DNA from: Kiritimatiellia bacterium
Lineage (GTDB): Bacteria; Verrucomicrobiota; Kiritimatiellia; JAAZAB01
Assembly (NCBI GenBank): GCA_028718125.1
Contig: JAQUMN010000013.1
Location: forward strand, 34,810 to 98,809
Direction: 5' to 3'
DNA length: 64,000 nt
Shown here: one piece after another, positions 25,856-35,765 of the stretch
How the letters are laid out: the number at the start of each line of letters is the position of its first letter
Numbering within the stretch: position 1 is the first letter of the stretch
Translations under genes and position numbers: made by a program
The notes under the pieces: generated by a model
Database searches by the model: none
Told to the model about the DNA's origin: nothing
What the model saw: only the letters and a program-made list of their open reading frames with translations

Positions 25856-27712
25856 ATGAAAACAAAACACAAACATCCGGCCGTGTGCCGCGTCAAACCG
25901 CCCAAAAAGTATGCTCGTCCGTCGCCGGCGCCCAAAGCCAGGCGGGCCAGCCCGCATAAAAAAATTCCGGCCGTCAAGGGCGCACCCAAGACGGCGTTGG
26001 TGGTGATCAAGTCCGCCGCTGTCAAAGGCGCGGCGGCCGACTCGATCGGCGTGACCTTGAATCCCAATATTCGCGTCAAGCTGAGCAGTGAAGAGCTGCG
26101 CGAAAAGATGAAGGATTTAATGAGGCTGGCGCGGGACCAGGGCTACCTGACGTATGGTGACATCAACGGTGCGCTTCCGACCAACCTGATTGATCCCGAG
26201 GAAATTGACGGGTTTATTTTGCTTTTGCGCGGGATGGATATCGAGGTGATTGATTCCACCGGCGTGGAGCAGTTCAAGAAACAGGCAGAAAAAGAGGAGC
26301 GCGCCGAGCAGGCCAAGTCCATGGACGTCATGGACGATCCGATCCGCACTTATCTGCACCAGATGGGGCAGGTGCCGCTGCTGACGCGCAACCAGGAAGT
26401 GGAAATCTGCAAGCGGATCGAGGAAGCGGAGATCAATTCGCGCGCCTTGTTCAAGCGCTTCGGGTTTTCGATGGAAGCCTGCTTTGGACTTACGGCCCGG
26501 CTGGAAGAGGGCAAGGAACGGTTTGACCGCATCATTATTGACAAACATGTGGAGGGGCGCGACAAGTATTTCCGGATGTTGCCTGCCCTGAAGAAAAAAA
26601 TCAGCCTTTCATACAAGAACATTGCGGCCCTGTTTGCCAAACTCAAGAAGGTCCGCGATAATCCGAAAAAGACGGAACACTATCAGAAAATGTTCGACAA
26701 ATCCTGGAGTGTTTATTCCCGCCAACTGGACGGGTTTTATTTCAAGCAGAAGGCCATCGAGGATTTCGTTGTTTTGGCGGATAGTTATTTCCAGAAGTAT
26801 ACGGAATGCACCGGCATGATCCATAAACTGGAAACGGCCAAGGGCCCTAAGACCGCGGTCCGGGCGGCTAAATTGCGGGCGGAACGTAAAAAACTGCGTG
26901 ATTTTGAAGACATTTACCTGATGGAAGGAAACATTTTCGATGCCAAGTACCGGGAGCTCAAAAGCTGGCTCAAGAAGGGACAGAAGGCCCGAACCGAAAT
27001 GGCGGAAGCCAACCTGCGCCTGGTGATCAGTATCGTTAAAAAATATATGAACCGTGGGCTGATGTTTCTGGATCTCATCCAGGAAGGCAACACGGGCCTA
27101 ATGCGGGCCGTGGAAAAATTCGAATACAAACGCGGATATAAGTTCAGCACCTACGCCACGTGGTGGATCCGCCAGGCCGCCACTCGGGCCATTGCCGATC
27201 AGGCCCGCACCATCCGAATCCCCGTCCACATGATTGAGACAATCAATAAGCTGGTCAGGATTCAGAAACAACTCCTCCAGGATTTCGGTCGCGAGCCGAC
27301 GCCCGAAGAGGTGGCCAATGAAGTTGACCTTCCCGTGGACCGCGTCCGCGAAGTGTTCAAGATGTCCCAGCAGCCGATTTCCCTGCAGGCTTCCGTGGGT
27401 GACAGCGACGACGCCTGCTTCGGCGATTTTATCGAGGATAAATCGGCGGAAAATCCATCCGAAATGACCGGTTACAGTCTCCTGCGGGAACGACTGCAGG
27501 AGGTCATCGCCACGCTCTCCGAGCGCGAGCAGAAGGTGTTAAAACTTCGCTTTGGTGTGGCCGACGGCTGTCCGCGCACGCTGGAAGAAGTCGGCAGTAT
27601 GTTTGCCGTCACCCGCGAGCGCATCCGGCAGATCGAGGCTAAGGCCTTGCGCAAATTACGCCATCCTACGCGCTTGCAGAAGTTGGAAGGATTCTTAGAG
27701 ACCCATAATTAG
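25856..27712 (+). CDS. rpoD: Principal RNA polymerase sigma factor (sigma-70/RpoD)
   Basis: Primary sigma factor. After a Lys/Pro/Ala-rich basic tail of about 65 residues comes region 1.1 ([18 protein letters not shown]), region 1.2 ([17 protein letters not shown]), a long non-conserved insert, region 2 ([53 protein letters not shown]), region 3 ([11 protein letters not shown]) and region 4 with helix-turn-helix [20 protein letters not shown]. The region 1.1 and non-conserved insert identify the housekeeping type. ATG 25856 is used because the longer open frame would run through the tRNA gene. The ribosome site is weak. Downstream, inverted repeat CCCGCGAA/TTCGCGGG (27722-27760) spans a long loop and has no T-tract. 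Confidence 0.95.
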   Translation: MKTKHKHPAVCRVKPPKKYARPSPAPKARRASPHKKIPAVKGAPKTALVVIKSAAVKGAAADSIGVTLNPNIRVKLSSEELREKMKDLMRLARDQGYLTYGDINGALPTNLIDPEEIDGFILLLRGMDIEVIDSTGVEQFKKQAEKEERAEQAKSMDVMDDPIRTYLHQMGQVPLLTRNQEVEICKRIEEAEINSRALFKRFGFSMEACFGLTARLEEGKERFDRIIIDKHVEGRDKYFRMLPALKKKISLSYKNIAALFAKLKKVRDNPKKTEHYQKMFDKSWSVYSRQLDGFYFKQKAIEDFVVLADSYFQKYTECTGMIHKLETAKGPKTAVRAAKLRAERKKLRDFEDIYLMEGNIFDAKYRELKSWLKKGQKARTEMAEANLRLVISIVKKYMNRGLMFLDLIQEGNTGLMRAVEKFEYKRGYKFSTYATWWIRQAATRAIADQARTIRIPVHMIETINKLVRIQKQLLQDFGREPTPEEVANEVDLPVDRVREVFKMSQQPISLQASVGDSDDACFGDFIEDKSAENPSEMTGYSLLRERLQEVIATLSEREQKVLKLRFGVADGCPRTLEEVGSMFAVTRERIRQIEAKALRKLRHPTRLQKLEGFLETHN

Positions 27713-27797
27713 ATCAGTTTACCCGCGAAACACGGCCTCGCAACGATAGGGATTCGCGGGCAATAGATCTTGCATTACTTTCGGAAAGGTCGGAGTT

Positions 27798-28457
27798 ATG
27801 GCGAACAAGAAAGCATTAGCGTCTCTTTTCCATCCCGCTCTTATATTTGCCCTGCTTGCCTCCATGCTTATACTCGCCTTTCCTGTCCAGGGTGCCGGCC
27901 AAGTATTCAAATGGAAAAAGACGGTCTCGACGACGGAAACCTCAGCCGCAAACCTGACCCGCGAAGAGTGCCTGGAGCGCGCACGCAGCACTCGGATGAA
28001 CAAGAACCTGCAAGGCGCCAAACTGAACGATGCTGACCTGAGCGGTTTGGTCTTGTTGTCGGCGGATATGCGTGAAGCCAACCTAAAAAAAACGATTCTG
28101 TCCAAGGCCGTCATGTGCCGGGCTAATTTAAATGTCGCCGATATGGAGGGCGCCGTGCTGAACGAGACCGATTTGAGCGGCGCCCAGCTGGTCAATGCCA
28201 AATTAAAAAAAGCCAACCTTGCGCGCGTCAAGCTGAGCGATGCCTCGTTAATGGGGGTTGACTTGACCGGCGCGATCCTGACCGATGCAAACCTGACCCG
28301 CGCCAACTTGACCGGTGCGATCCTGACCGGGGCCATCCTGGATGGCGCGGACCTGTCCGGAGCGAACCTGCGGGGTGTCACGCTCTCGAAAACTAATCAG
28401 TTGAATAAGGCCGTATTGTCCCAAACGATTATGCCCGATGGGACGGTGCATCCGTAG
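27798..28457 (+). CDS. Exported pentapeptide-repeat protein
   Basis: A 219-residue protein with an N-terminal signal peptide (ALIFALLASMLILAFPVQGAG) followed, after a 25-residue linker holding a single cysteine (REECLERAR), by about 28 A(D/N)LxX-type pentapeptide repeats such as AKLNDADLSG, ANLTRANLTG and ADLSGANLRG. These should form a right-handed quadrilateral beta helix in the envelope or outside the cell. GGAG precedes ATG 27798. Function is unknown; homologous folds include DNA mimics, but export argues against that here. It lies between rpoD and the glycan genes, on the same strand as both. Confidence 0.85.
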   Translation: MANKKALASLFHPALIFALLASMLILAFPVQGAGQVFKWKKTVSTTETSAANLTREECLERARSTRMNKNLQGAKLNDADLSGLVLLSADMREANLKKTILSKAVMCRANLNVADMEGAVLNETDLSGAQLVNAKLKKANLARVKLSDASLMGVDLTGAILTDANLTRANLTGAILTGAILDGADLSGANLRGVTLSKTNQLNKAVLSQTIMPDGTVHP

Positions 28458-28495
28458 ACAGATGGTTGGATTGATGCTTTCTGAAAACAATCCAT

Positions 28496-29425
28496 ATGCC
28501 AACAGCGAAAAAACTGGTTGTCGTAGTGCCGTTCCTGAACGAGGCCGATAATCTGCCCGTGCTGTATGACCGGGTGATTAAGGTGATGACCGGCCAGCCG
28601 GAGGAGCTGCAAATTCTGTTTGTGGACGACGGCAGCACCGACAGTTCCACGCAATGGGTTCAGAACCAGGCGGCGACTGCCAGCCGGGTGCGACTTTTGC
28701 GCCTGTCGCGCAATTTCGGCCATCAGATTGCCATCACAGCCGGCTTGGACCATGCCGATGGCGACGCCGTAGTTGTCATGGATGCCGACTTGCAGGACCC
28801 GCCCGAAGTGATTCCCGATCTGCTGGCCAAATGGCGCGATGGATACGAGGTGGTGTATGCCGTGCGACGCAGCCGGGCAGGAGAGACCTGGCTGAAGAAG
28901 TCCCTCGCGGTTTGCTTTTACAAGTTTTTTCGGGCGTTGGCCAAGGTGAATGTTCCCATGAATGCCGGCGATTTCCGGCTCTTGGACCGGTCGGTGGTTG
29001 AAGCCTTGCGGCAGATGCGCGAAGCCCATCGTTATATGCGGGCCATGACCTCTTGGGTTGGTTTTTCCCAGTGCGCTGTGGAATACGACCGGCCGGCGCG
29101 TTTTGCCGGCGAGACCAAGTATCCGGCCTGGAAGTCGTTGCGTCTGGCCATTGACGGGATCACGTCATTTTCGGCGGCGCCGTTACGCTGGGTATCTGGG
29201 TTTGGGGCGGGCGTGAGCATATTGGGGGTGCTCTGGCTGGTTAATATACTTTGGGGCAAGATTCAAAATCCTGCGGGGCCTGTGCCGGGCTGGACTTCGG
29301 TGATTGCGGCCGTGTTAATTTTCAGCGGCGCGCAAATGATTTCCATCGGACTACTGGGCCAGTATATCAGCCGTATTTTTGAAGAAAGCAAGAAGCGACC
29401 GCTGTATATTCTTCGCAAAAAGTGA
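28496..29425 (+). CDS. GT2 glycosyltransferase with C-terminal membrane anchor (polyprenyl-phosphate type)
   Basis: Family 2 glycosyltransferase resembling dolichol/undecaprenyl-phosphate sugar synthases (GtrB-like), expected to load a sugar onto a polyprenyl phosphate at the inner membrane. N-terminal GT-A motifs: VVVVPFLNEADNLP, LFVDDGSTDSST and MDADLQDPPEVIPDL (DxD region), then MNAGDFRLLDRSV. Two C-terminal hydrophobic helices (SGFGAGVSILGVLWLVNIL; SVIAAVLIFSGAQMISIGLL) anchor it. Length of 309 residues fits. It is the first gene of the glycan island. Its last 90 bases and the trailing intergenic repeat are duplicated at 35766-35940. Confidence 0.9.
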   Translation: MPTAKKLVVVVPFLNEADNLPVLYDRVIKVMTGQPEELQILFVDDGSTDSSTQWVQNQAATASRVRLLRLSRNFGHQIAITAGLDHADGDAVVVMDADLQDPPEVIPDLLAKWRDGYEVVYAVRRSRAGETWLKKSLAVCFYKFFRALAKVNVPMNAGDFRLLDRSVVEALRQMREAHRYMRAMTSWVGFSQCAVEYDRPARFAGETKYPAWKSLRLAIDGITSFSAAPLRWVSGFGAGVSILGVLWLVNILWGKIQNPAGPVPGWTSVIAAVLIFSGAQMISIGLLGQYISRIFEESKKRPLYILRKK

Positions 29426-29502
29426 AGCACCCCGCGGCAGCCTGCCCGCCATGCTACGCATAACATTGCAGGCGGGGCCACGGGGCAACCTGCTCCGCCG
29501 GT
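29426..29502. repeat. Intergenic hairpin repeat, first copy
   Basis: Directly after the GT2 stop, this segment contains an inverted repeat in which CCTGCCCGCCATG-type sequence pairs with CATTGCAGGCGGG-type sequence. It reappears with about 85 percent identity at 35861-35936, where it is again preceded by the tail of the same glycosyltransferase gene. The rest of the gap to 29592 shows nothing gene-like. Confidence 0.75.
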
Positions 29503-29592
29503 CGAGTCTTTGCGGAACCCTGCGAAGCTAAAAGCGCCATTCCTCCCTGTGGCAGGCCACAGGGTTTCCTGGCGAAGAAGGATGAGTCGGTC

Positions 29593-30573
29593 ATGAGTTC
29601 GTCTGTTTCTTCGGATACGGTCTCGATTATTGTCCCGGTTCACAATGGGGCAGCCACTATCGGCCGCTGCCTGGATTCCCTGTTCAACCAGGATTGCCCT
29701 GTGCTGGAAATCATTGTTGTGGATGATGGTTCAACCGATGGCACTCCGGATTTGGTTAAATCGCCGGCAACGCTGGTTCGCTCCGGGGGACAAAAAGGAG
29801 CCGGCGCGGCGCGCAATGCGGGGGCGCGGGCTGCGCGGGGAGACGTGCTGATGTTCACGGATGCGGATGTGGCGGTTCCAAGAAACTGGGTGCGGCGGGC
29901 CTTGGAAACGATGCAGGCGCACGGGGTGGACTGCGGCGGCGGCGGCTATGCGGGGCCGTTAAAGGAAGTCTTTATGCAGCAATTCGCCTTCGAGGAACTG
30001 GCTTTTCGACGGCGCCATATTGGAGGCTATGTTGCGACCCTGGTCTCCAATAACCTTTTATGCCGGGCCGCGTTGTTTAGAGAAGCAGGCGGATTTCCCG
30101 AGCATTACCGGGCGGCCAGTAGCGAGGACATGGAATTTTCATGGAAAGTAAGCCGGACCCATAAATTGTGGTGGGATAGGGACAACGGCGTATATCATGA
30201 TTTTGCCGGCACGCTTTCCCGGTATTTAAAACAACAGTTTGGGTTTGCCCGCGATGCCGTGCCGATGCTCCTCAAAACCTCCGGCCTTATGAAGGGCAAA
30301 ACACATCATGGCCGGCTGATTTATGTGGAAACGTTTTTGACGTTGGCGGCAGTTATGTCGGGATTAGTTGGATATGCAGGAGCGATGGGCTTGATGTTCG
30401 GCGGCGTTCTGCTGGTCAACCTTCCTTTCCTTGTTTTTATCGCCGCTAAGCGCGGTCCGGTGTTCATTTTGAAAAGCGTGCCGACGATAGTTGCACGGAA
30501 TCTGGCCATCGTGGCGGGGTGTGGATGGGGTTTTTTCCGGATGGTAACGGGGAAAGGCAGAAATAAATCGTGA
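29593..30573 (+). CDS. GT2 glycosyltransferase
   Basis: Family 2 glycosyltransferase of 326 residues. GT-A motifs are SIIVPVHNGAATIGRCL near residue 11, IVVDDGSTDGTP near 42, GAGAARNAGARAARGD, the DxD-type MFTDADVAVP near 90, and the later ASSEDMEFSWKV catalytic-region acid. The C-terminal 90 residues have two or three hydrophobic helices, suggesting membrane association. Predicted role is adding sugar to a surface glycan or lipid. AAGGATGA lies about ten bases before ATG 29593. The stop overlaps the next gene's GTG start, so it is coupled to the radical SAM gene. Confidence 0.88.
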   Translation: MSSSVSSDTVSIIVPVHNGAATIGRCLDSLFNQDCPVLEIIVVDDGSTDGTPDLVKSPATLVRSGGQKGAGAARNAGARAARGDVLMFTDADVAVPRNWVRRALETMQAHGVDCGGGGYAGPLKEVFMQQFAFEELAFRRRHIGGYVATLVSNNLLCRAALFREAGGFPEHYRAASSEDMEFSWKVSRTHKLWWDRDNGVYHDFAGTLSRYLKQQFGFARDAVPMLLKTSGLMKGKTHHGRLIYVETFLTLAAVMSGLVGYAGAMGLMFGGVLLVNLPFLVFIAAKRGPVFILKSVPTIVARNLAIVAGCGWGFFRMVTGKGRNKS

Positions 30574-32060
30574 AAGTGGCCCTGATCAGTGCGCCGTTCC
30601 TCAAGGATTTCTGCCGCTCCCAGCGGTGGCCGGTGGTGAATAGAACCCGGGCCATGCGCTATCCGGACTGGCTGGCTTATTGCGCCGGGGTCCTGGAAAA
30701 GGATGGATTCGAAATTGCGTTCAGGGATTTTATTGCCGAGGACGGCGCCATCAGGGATGTCGTTAAATTTGCGGCAGAATGGCAGCCCGATCTGCTGGTG
30801 TTGGATGCAACCACGCCTTCCATTTATAGCGATATAAATTGTGCCAGGGAATGCAAGGCGGCCTGTCCGCGTGCGCATATTGTTTTTGTGGGCCCGCATG
30901 TGACCGTTTATGATGAAGCCACGCTTGAAGAAGCCGCGGGCGCCGTTGACTCGGTTGCACGGGGCGAATATGACTATACGGTGCGCGACCTGGCTCGCGC
31001 CCTGGCCGGCGGAACCGACCTGACCGAAGTCCTGGGGCTGACCTGGCGGAAGCATAAGGAGTTGATTAAAAATCCGCCTCGCGCCCTTATTGAAAATCTT
31101 GACGCAATCCCTTTCCCGGCGTGGAAACACCTTGATGTGCGGAAGTATCGGAACAACACCTACCTGTATCCTTTTCTGGATCAAATCAGCGGGCGGGGAT
31201 GTCCCAACCGGTGCGTGTTTTGTCAATGGCCCCAGGTGATGCATGGCCGCCGCTATCGCTATTGTTCGCCCGGCCGGGTGGTGGCGGAACTGCTGGAAAA
31301 TTTCGACCGGTTCAAGGTCAGGGAAGTTTTTTTTGAGGATGACACCCTGACGGCGGACCGGGAGCGCCTGCGCGAAATTTGCCGGCTGATCATTGCCAGT
31401 GGAAGGCGGATTGCCTGGTCGTGCAACTCGCGGGTGGACTGGGCGGATGAAGGCCTTTTGCGGATGATGAAAGCGGCAGGATGCCGGATGGTATTGATTG
31501 GCGCCGAAAGCGGCAGCCAGCGGATTCTTGACCGGGTGCACAAGGGCATTCGCCTGGAACAGACGCGGGATTTTGCAGCCCTGGCCCGCAAAGCCGGTTT
31601 GAATACGCATGCCTGCTGGGTGATCGGGCTGCCGGGCGAGGACCGGGAAACCATCGAGGCCACCATTGCTTTTGCCAGGGAGCTTGACACGGACACCATC
31701 CAGGCGGCGAGCGTCATGCCGCAGGTGGGCACGGAGCTTTTTGACTGGGCCCGGGAAAAAAATTATCTGAAAATAAAATCGTGGCGGGATTATTCCATGC
31801 AGGGCGAGCAAACCGCGGTGATGGAGTACCCCCATTTAAGCCAGGGCGAAATCAACGCTGCCGTGAACCGGATATTGAAGGATTTTTTTTTCCAACCGCA
31901 TGTCATCCTGCGTTTGTTGCGCCAGTCTCTGCGCCGACCGTCCTTGCTGTGGTCGTATGGAAATGGGTTCGTGATGCTGATGAAATACCTTTTTCAGAAA
32001 GCAGCGGCCGTGGAAAGAAGATCTGGCATGGCGCCTGACAGGTCAGGATCGGAGGTATGA
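30570..32060 (+). CDS. B12-type radical SAM protein
   Basis: Radical SAM enzyme with an N-terminal cobalamin-binding-like domain (about residues 5-140; ARECKAACPRAHIVFVGPH). The SAM cluster motif CPNRCVFCQW lies near residue 212, followed by FFEDDTLTADRERL, SCNSRVDWADEGLLRMM and VLIGAESGSQRIL, the usual barrel strands. No DxHxxG cobalamin ligand is evident, as is frequent in this group. Such proteins catalyse methylations or rearrangements on lipids, hopanoids or glycans. It uses a GTG start overlapping the upstream stop (GTGA). The C-terminal 100 residues, rich in Phe/Leu/Arg, may contact the membrane. Its place among glycosyltransferases suggests modification of a surface polymer or lipid. 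Confidence 0.88.
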   Translation: MKVALISAPFLKDFCRSQRWPVVNRTRAMRYPDWLAYCAGVLEKDGFEIAFRDFIAEDGAIRDVVKFAAEWQPDLLVLDATTPSIYSDINCARECKAACPRAHIVFVGPHVTVYDEATLEEAAGAVDSVARGEYDYTVRDLARALAGGTDLTEVLGLTWRKHKELIKNPPRALIENLDAIPFPAWKHLDVRKYRNNTYLYPFLDQISGRGCPNRCVFCQWPQVMHGRRYRYCSPGRVVAELLENFDRFKVREVFFEDDTLTADRERLREICRLIIASGRRIAWSCNSRVDWADEGLLRMMKAAGCRMVLIGAESGSQRILDRVHKGIRLEQTRDFAALARKAGLNTHACWVIGLPGEDRETIEATIAFARELDTDTIQAASVMPQVGTELFDWAREKNYLKIKSWRDYSMQGEQTAVMEYPHLSQGEINAAVNRILKDFFFQPHVILRLLRQSLRRPSLLWSYGNGFVMLMKYLFQKAAAVERRSGMAPDRSGSEV

Positions 32061-32064
32061 AAGC

Positions 32065-33147
32065 CTATGGTTTCAATACCAAGCTGGATTGGAAATTAAC
32101 GCGCCCGTCATTCAGGGCATCCACACAATCGCAGAGTAAAAGAAATACGCGCCGGGCATCCGATACGTTAATCCGTTCCGGCGGTTTGCTTGTTTGGCAG
32201 GCCTGAACAAACCGCGTGATCACCTCGTCTGTGCCATAAAACAAGGTGTTTGATAAGTGCCGCCAGCCGGTTGAAATAAACCCCTTGGTATAATCTGCGA
32301 CAGCCCGCCTCAGGGTCCGAACATGATCCCATGCGCGATGTTCGCGATCGTTCGGCAGAAACACAAGAATATCGCGAAATACATCGTTAATCAGCATGCC
32401 TTTTGTGCCCGATACAATGATATGCCATTCGCTCAGCGGGCTTTCGAAATGGAGATTAAAGAAAACAGGAAAATCGCGACTGGCCAATGTAAGGCGGGCT
32501 GCAGAAGGCGTTGATCGCAGGCCGCTTCGCGAGGGATAGGTTTCTCCTGACAGCACTCGTAACTCAGGACAGAGGCTGTCCGCGTTGTATAGAAAGTGCG
32601 ACAATTCATCATACAACAATCCAAAGGGCAGATCATCGTACCAATCAGGCAGATGCCTTCGGGGACTGTTGTAAAGGGTGCTCGAGTAGTCCGTGATAGC
32701 GCCGAGTTTTCCCTCTCGGATCCATGCGCGGGTCTGTTTCGCAGCATGGGTGAAAAGCGTGTTATGTGTCACGCAAAACATGCCTTTGTAATGACTCAAG
32801 CGGGCAAATATATCCACGCCCTCTGCTCGTCCCACGACGATCGGTTTTTCAATGAGAATATGCTTGTTGTGTGCGACACCCCAAGCGAGCCATTCATAAT
32901 GGTGCTGAGGTGGTACGGTAATGCACAACGCATCGGCGCCGGCAAGCCAGGCGCAATCCTCCGGCCTCCTCGCAACACTTGCATGCGGCAGCTGGAATCG
33001 GGCTGCGACACGCTGCGCCGCCTCAGCGTTGATATCAATGACGCCAAAGCATTCGACGCCGGCATGCTTGCCAAAACACGGAAGGTGTCGTTCCCGGCAT
33101 ACCCACCCGGCCCCGATAAAAGCGACCCGCAGGGATGAAGAAGCCAT
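32065..33147 (-). CDS. Gfo/Idh/MocA-family oxidoreductase
   Basis: NAD(P)-dependent oxidoreductase of 360 residues with Rossmann motif VAFIGAGWVCRERHLPCF at residue 8 and the canonical ILIEKPIVVGRAEG near 95. The C-terminal domain includes GLLYDELSHFLYNAD, supplying the usual histidine. In a glycan island such enzymes oxidise nucleotide-linked or polymer sugars. It starts immediately after the epimerase stop codon (TAAATG with no gap), so the two are co-translated, and both run opposite to the neighbouring glycosyltransferase genes. Its 3' end meets the radical SAM gene convergently with four bases between. Confidence 0.87.
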   Translation of the reverse strand: MASSSLRVAFIGAGWVCRERHLPCFGKHAGVECFGVIDINAEAAQRVAARFQLPHASVARRPEDCAWLAGADALCITVPPQHHYEWLAWGVAHNKHILIEKPIVVGRAEGVDIFARLSHYKGMFCVTHNTLFTHAAKQTRAWIREGKLGAITDYSSTLYNSPRRHLPDWYDDLPFGLLYDELSHFLYNADSLCPELRVLSGETYPSRSGLRSTPSAARLTLASRDFPVFFNLHFESPLSEWHIIVSGTKGMLINDVFRDILVFLPNDREHRAWDHVRTLRRAVADYTKGFISTGWRHLSNTLFYGTDEVITRFVQACQTSKPPERINVSDARRVFLLLCDCVDALNDGRVNFQSSLVLKP

Positions 33148-34164
33148 TTAGGATCCTTTGAGCCGAACGGAATGAGGTAAATATCCGTTATCCATAAACC
33201 ACTTGATTTCGTCGAATAGAGCGACGGAAAGCGGACGGGGCGCGTAGCCGAGTTCGCGCTTGGCCTTGGCATTGTCGTAGCGCAGGTCAAGCAGGGCCCG
33301 CTTTACGGTTGACACGCGAATGAAGGGGTCTTTGTGTGTAAGCGCCCCGAGAACGTGGAAGCCATAGGCCATAGGAAGCACCATCCAAAGGGGGAGTTTG
33401 ATTGCAGGCGGCGGGATGCCGGTAAACCGTGTGATTAGCGCGAAATAGTCGGACATAAGCAGGTTGTCGTCGCCACACAGGAGATAGCGCTCGCCCAAGC
33501 GGCCTTTTTCCAGGGCGAGGAGATGGCCCAAGGCGACATCGCGCACATCCACGAAGTTGTGACGGATATCGAAGTAACCGGGCAGGCTGCGGTTGATAAA
33601 ATCAATGATGAGTTTGCCGGTATAGGTCGGTTTGACGTCACCCGGACCAACGCAGGCGGCCGGCTGCGCAATGATAACGGGGACGCCTTGGTTTTTGAAA
33701 AGCTCAAGCGAGGCCTTTTCGCCGAGGTACTTGGAGCGCTCATAGTCGGTGGATGCGTTCCAAAGATTGAAAGCCGTATCTTCATTGTTCATCAGGCCTT
33801 TGCCGCTGCATCCCAGTGCGGCCGTGCTGCCGGTGTGAATGATGCGCCTGACCCCGCATTGATGGGCCCGGGAAAGAATCTGTTTTACGCCATCTACGTT
33901 GCTGGACATGATATTGTCACGCTGCGTGCTGGAGGGGGTATTGACGCCCGCAACATGACAAAGGAAATCTGCTCCGGTGAGAAAGGGCGTAAGTGCGCGG
34001 TCGTCGCGCACATCCCCGCGAAATATCTCAATGCCCCGCCTAATCCAGTCCGGGCGTTTGACCTCACGCCGGACCAGGAGGCGCACCTGGTAGCCGCGCT
34101 CCAAGGCGCGATCCACCACATGCGATCCGATGTATCCGGAGGCTCCCGTGATGGCCAGTTTCAT
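33148..34164 (-). CDS. NAD-dependent epimerase/dehydratase (extended SDR)
   Basis: Extended short-chain dehydrogenase acting on a nucleotide sugar or a sterol-like or lipid-linked substrate. The NAD motif TGASGYIGSHVVDRAL is at residue 6, HVAGVNTPSS follows, and the catalytic YERSKYLGEKASLELF carries Tyr and Lys; HTGSTAALG gives the serine. IIAQPAACVGPGDVKPT is typical of the UDP-glucose epimerase/hydroxysteroid-dehydrogenase-like group (HpnA-like). The start at ATG 34164 has AAGGAAAGG upstream; ATG 34170 is too close to that site. The gene is coupled to the downstream oxidoreductase. Confidence 0.86.
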   Translation of the reverse strand: MKLAITGASGYIGSHVVDRALERGYQVRLLVRREVKRPDWIRRGIEIFRGDVRDDRALTPFLTGADFLCHVAGVNTPSSTQRDNIMSSNVDGVKQILSRAHQCGVRRIIHTGSTAALGCSGKGLMNNEDTAFNLWNASTDYERSKYLGEKASLELFKNQGVPVIIAQPAACVGPGDVKPTYTGKLIIDFINRSLPGYFDIRHNFVDVRDVALGHLLALEKGRLGERYLLCGDDNLLMSDYFALITRFTGIPPPAIKLPLWMVLPMAYGFHVLGALTHKDPFIRVSTVKRALLDLRYDNAKAKRELGYAPRPLSVALFDEIKWFMDNGYLPHSVRLKGS

Positions 34165-34535
34165 AAACATCCTTTCCTTGGCGGGAAAATGTGTTGTGCG
34201 TCCGGCGATTTTTTCATATTGTCATCTGGCAGAGTGATTACAGCCGGGGAGTTTTGTGAAACGCCAGGTGCGCGGACCCTTGTTAATGGGATGCTAAATC
34301 GATTGTTTTCACGTGTCAAGCCGATCTTCGATAACCCAATATGTCAATTCTATCAACATTCCTGTAAAAGTCGAGGATTGAAACCGCAAAATCAAGAAGT
34401 GTTGCGCAAACAAGAATGGACGAACAAGTCGGATCTTAACGCGCGTGGGGCGTGTGGCGTAGACAGCGCGGTGCCATGGCGGGCCGGGATGCGTGTTAAT
34501 GTGTCAAATAGCGCGGCTTGGAAAGGAGGGGAAAA
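34165..34535. other. Divergent intergenic region, 371 bases
   Basis: Holds the presumed promoters for the minus-strand epimerase pair and the plus-strand radical SAM pseudogene. I see no gene or strong repeat. The only motif of note is AAAGGAGG at 34522-34529, the orphaned ribosome site of the pseudogene. Base composition is more AT-rich than the housekeeping genes. Confidence 0.5.
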
Positions 34536-35739
34536 ATAAAAGCAGCAATTCTTAATTCGCCGTTTGTTTTGCACGATAATTTTCGACAGCATGTGGTTCC
34601 CCTTTCAATGCTGTATATTGCGGCCTCACTGGATAAAGCGGGGCATGAAACCCGGATATATAATTTAGATCGAACGGAAAGATATAAGGGGGCGTATTTT
34701 CAGACGTTCAACCTGGCAGATTTAATTGCACAACTGGCTAAGTTCAAGCCGGATGTGGTGGGGATTACATGCCCGTATTCGGCGCGGTGGTGGTTTACAA
34801 AAAGACTGATCAAGATACTCCGCCGCAGGTTTTCTGTCCCCATAGTTATCGGCGGCATATTATTATCAGCTCAACGGCATGTATCTTTCGGTCCTGACAT
34901 CGCGGTCCTGTCCCAATCAGTGCAACTTTTGCAATATGTTTTTATCGCAGGGAAAACGATGGCGAGCGAGAAGTGCTCGGAATGTATTGGAGGAAATAAC
35001 GTATCTTGTGGATCGCTATAACATTAGACAGTTTTCGGTGGAAGACGATAATTTTTCCTTTGACCGTGAGCGAGCGTGTACTATTTTGGAGGGCGTAGCA
35101 GCGTTGGATAAGGGCATTTCCATATGTTATTCGAATGGCCTTTCTCTCCGGACATTGGATCGAGAGCTTGTCGGGCTTATGAAGAAAGCAGGGGCGCGCG
35201 AGATTCATGTTTCTATCGAGTCTGGCAACGAATATATTCGCAATAAAGTTTACGGCAAGGCCATTTCCACAGAGAAGATATACGAGGTATATGATGCGTG
35301 CAAGTATCACGACATATCGATCAGCGTAAATTACATGATCGGTGCTCCAAATGAGTCTGACGAAACTATTGGCGACACAATCAACATGATGAAGCGTATT
35401 CATGCGCCTGTGTACGTCAATTTTACGACGCCGTTTAAGGGGACAAAACTGTATGATTACTTTATGCAAAGAGGCTTGATTGACGAGAAAGTATATCAGG
35501 AAGGTGTGGCGATAGACTTGCGGACGCCTGTGGAGGGCTTGCACGATTCGAAAAAGATGTTTGCATGGCGAAGAAAGATAGGGCTGTATAATTTGCTGTA
35601 TTCCTGGAAAGAGATTCTGGTTTCTTCCGGGCTTGTTAATATTAATTCGTTTGTTAGATTTCTCCAGGTAATCTTGCGGAAAAGGATCAATGTGCGCACG
35701 TTCTATGCCGAGATATCGAATAAGTACATGCCACTATAA
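34536..35739 (+). pseudogene. Degraded B12-type radical SAM gene (lost start, deletion and frameshift)
   Basis: Two open frames in different registers form one broken gene. The first (through 34870) encodes the N-terminal cobalamin-binding-like half (AAILNSPFVLHDNF, VVGITCPYSARWW, PIVIGGI). The second (from 34879) starts at the barrel strand just before the SAM cluster motif CPNQCNFCNM and runs to the end (VEDDNFSFDRER, IHVSIESGNEYI, VNYMIGAPNESDE). Compared with the intact relatives here, about 90-100 residues between these halves are missing and the frame shifts by +1. Upstream, AAAGGAGG at 34522 is followed after six bases by ATA (34536) where ATG is expected. The radical SAM half could still be translated from ATG 34879, but it lacks a ribosome site. 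Confidence 0.8.
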
Positions 35740-35765
35740 CTGTGTCATTTTAGTCGAGGTCATCG

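Noticed and set aside
27722..27760. Possible rho-independent terminator after rpoD
   Set aside because: The stem CCCGCGAA/TTCGCGGG encloses a loop of over 20 bases and is not followed by a T-tract.
34518..35739. Programmed frameshift joining the two radical SAM halves
   Set aside because: No slippery sequence is seen near the junction, about 90-100 residues expected between the halves are absent, and the start codon is also lost, which points to decay.
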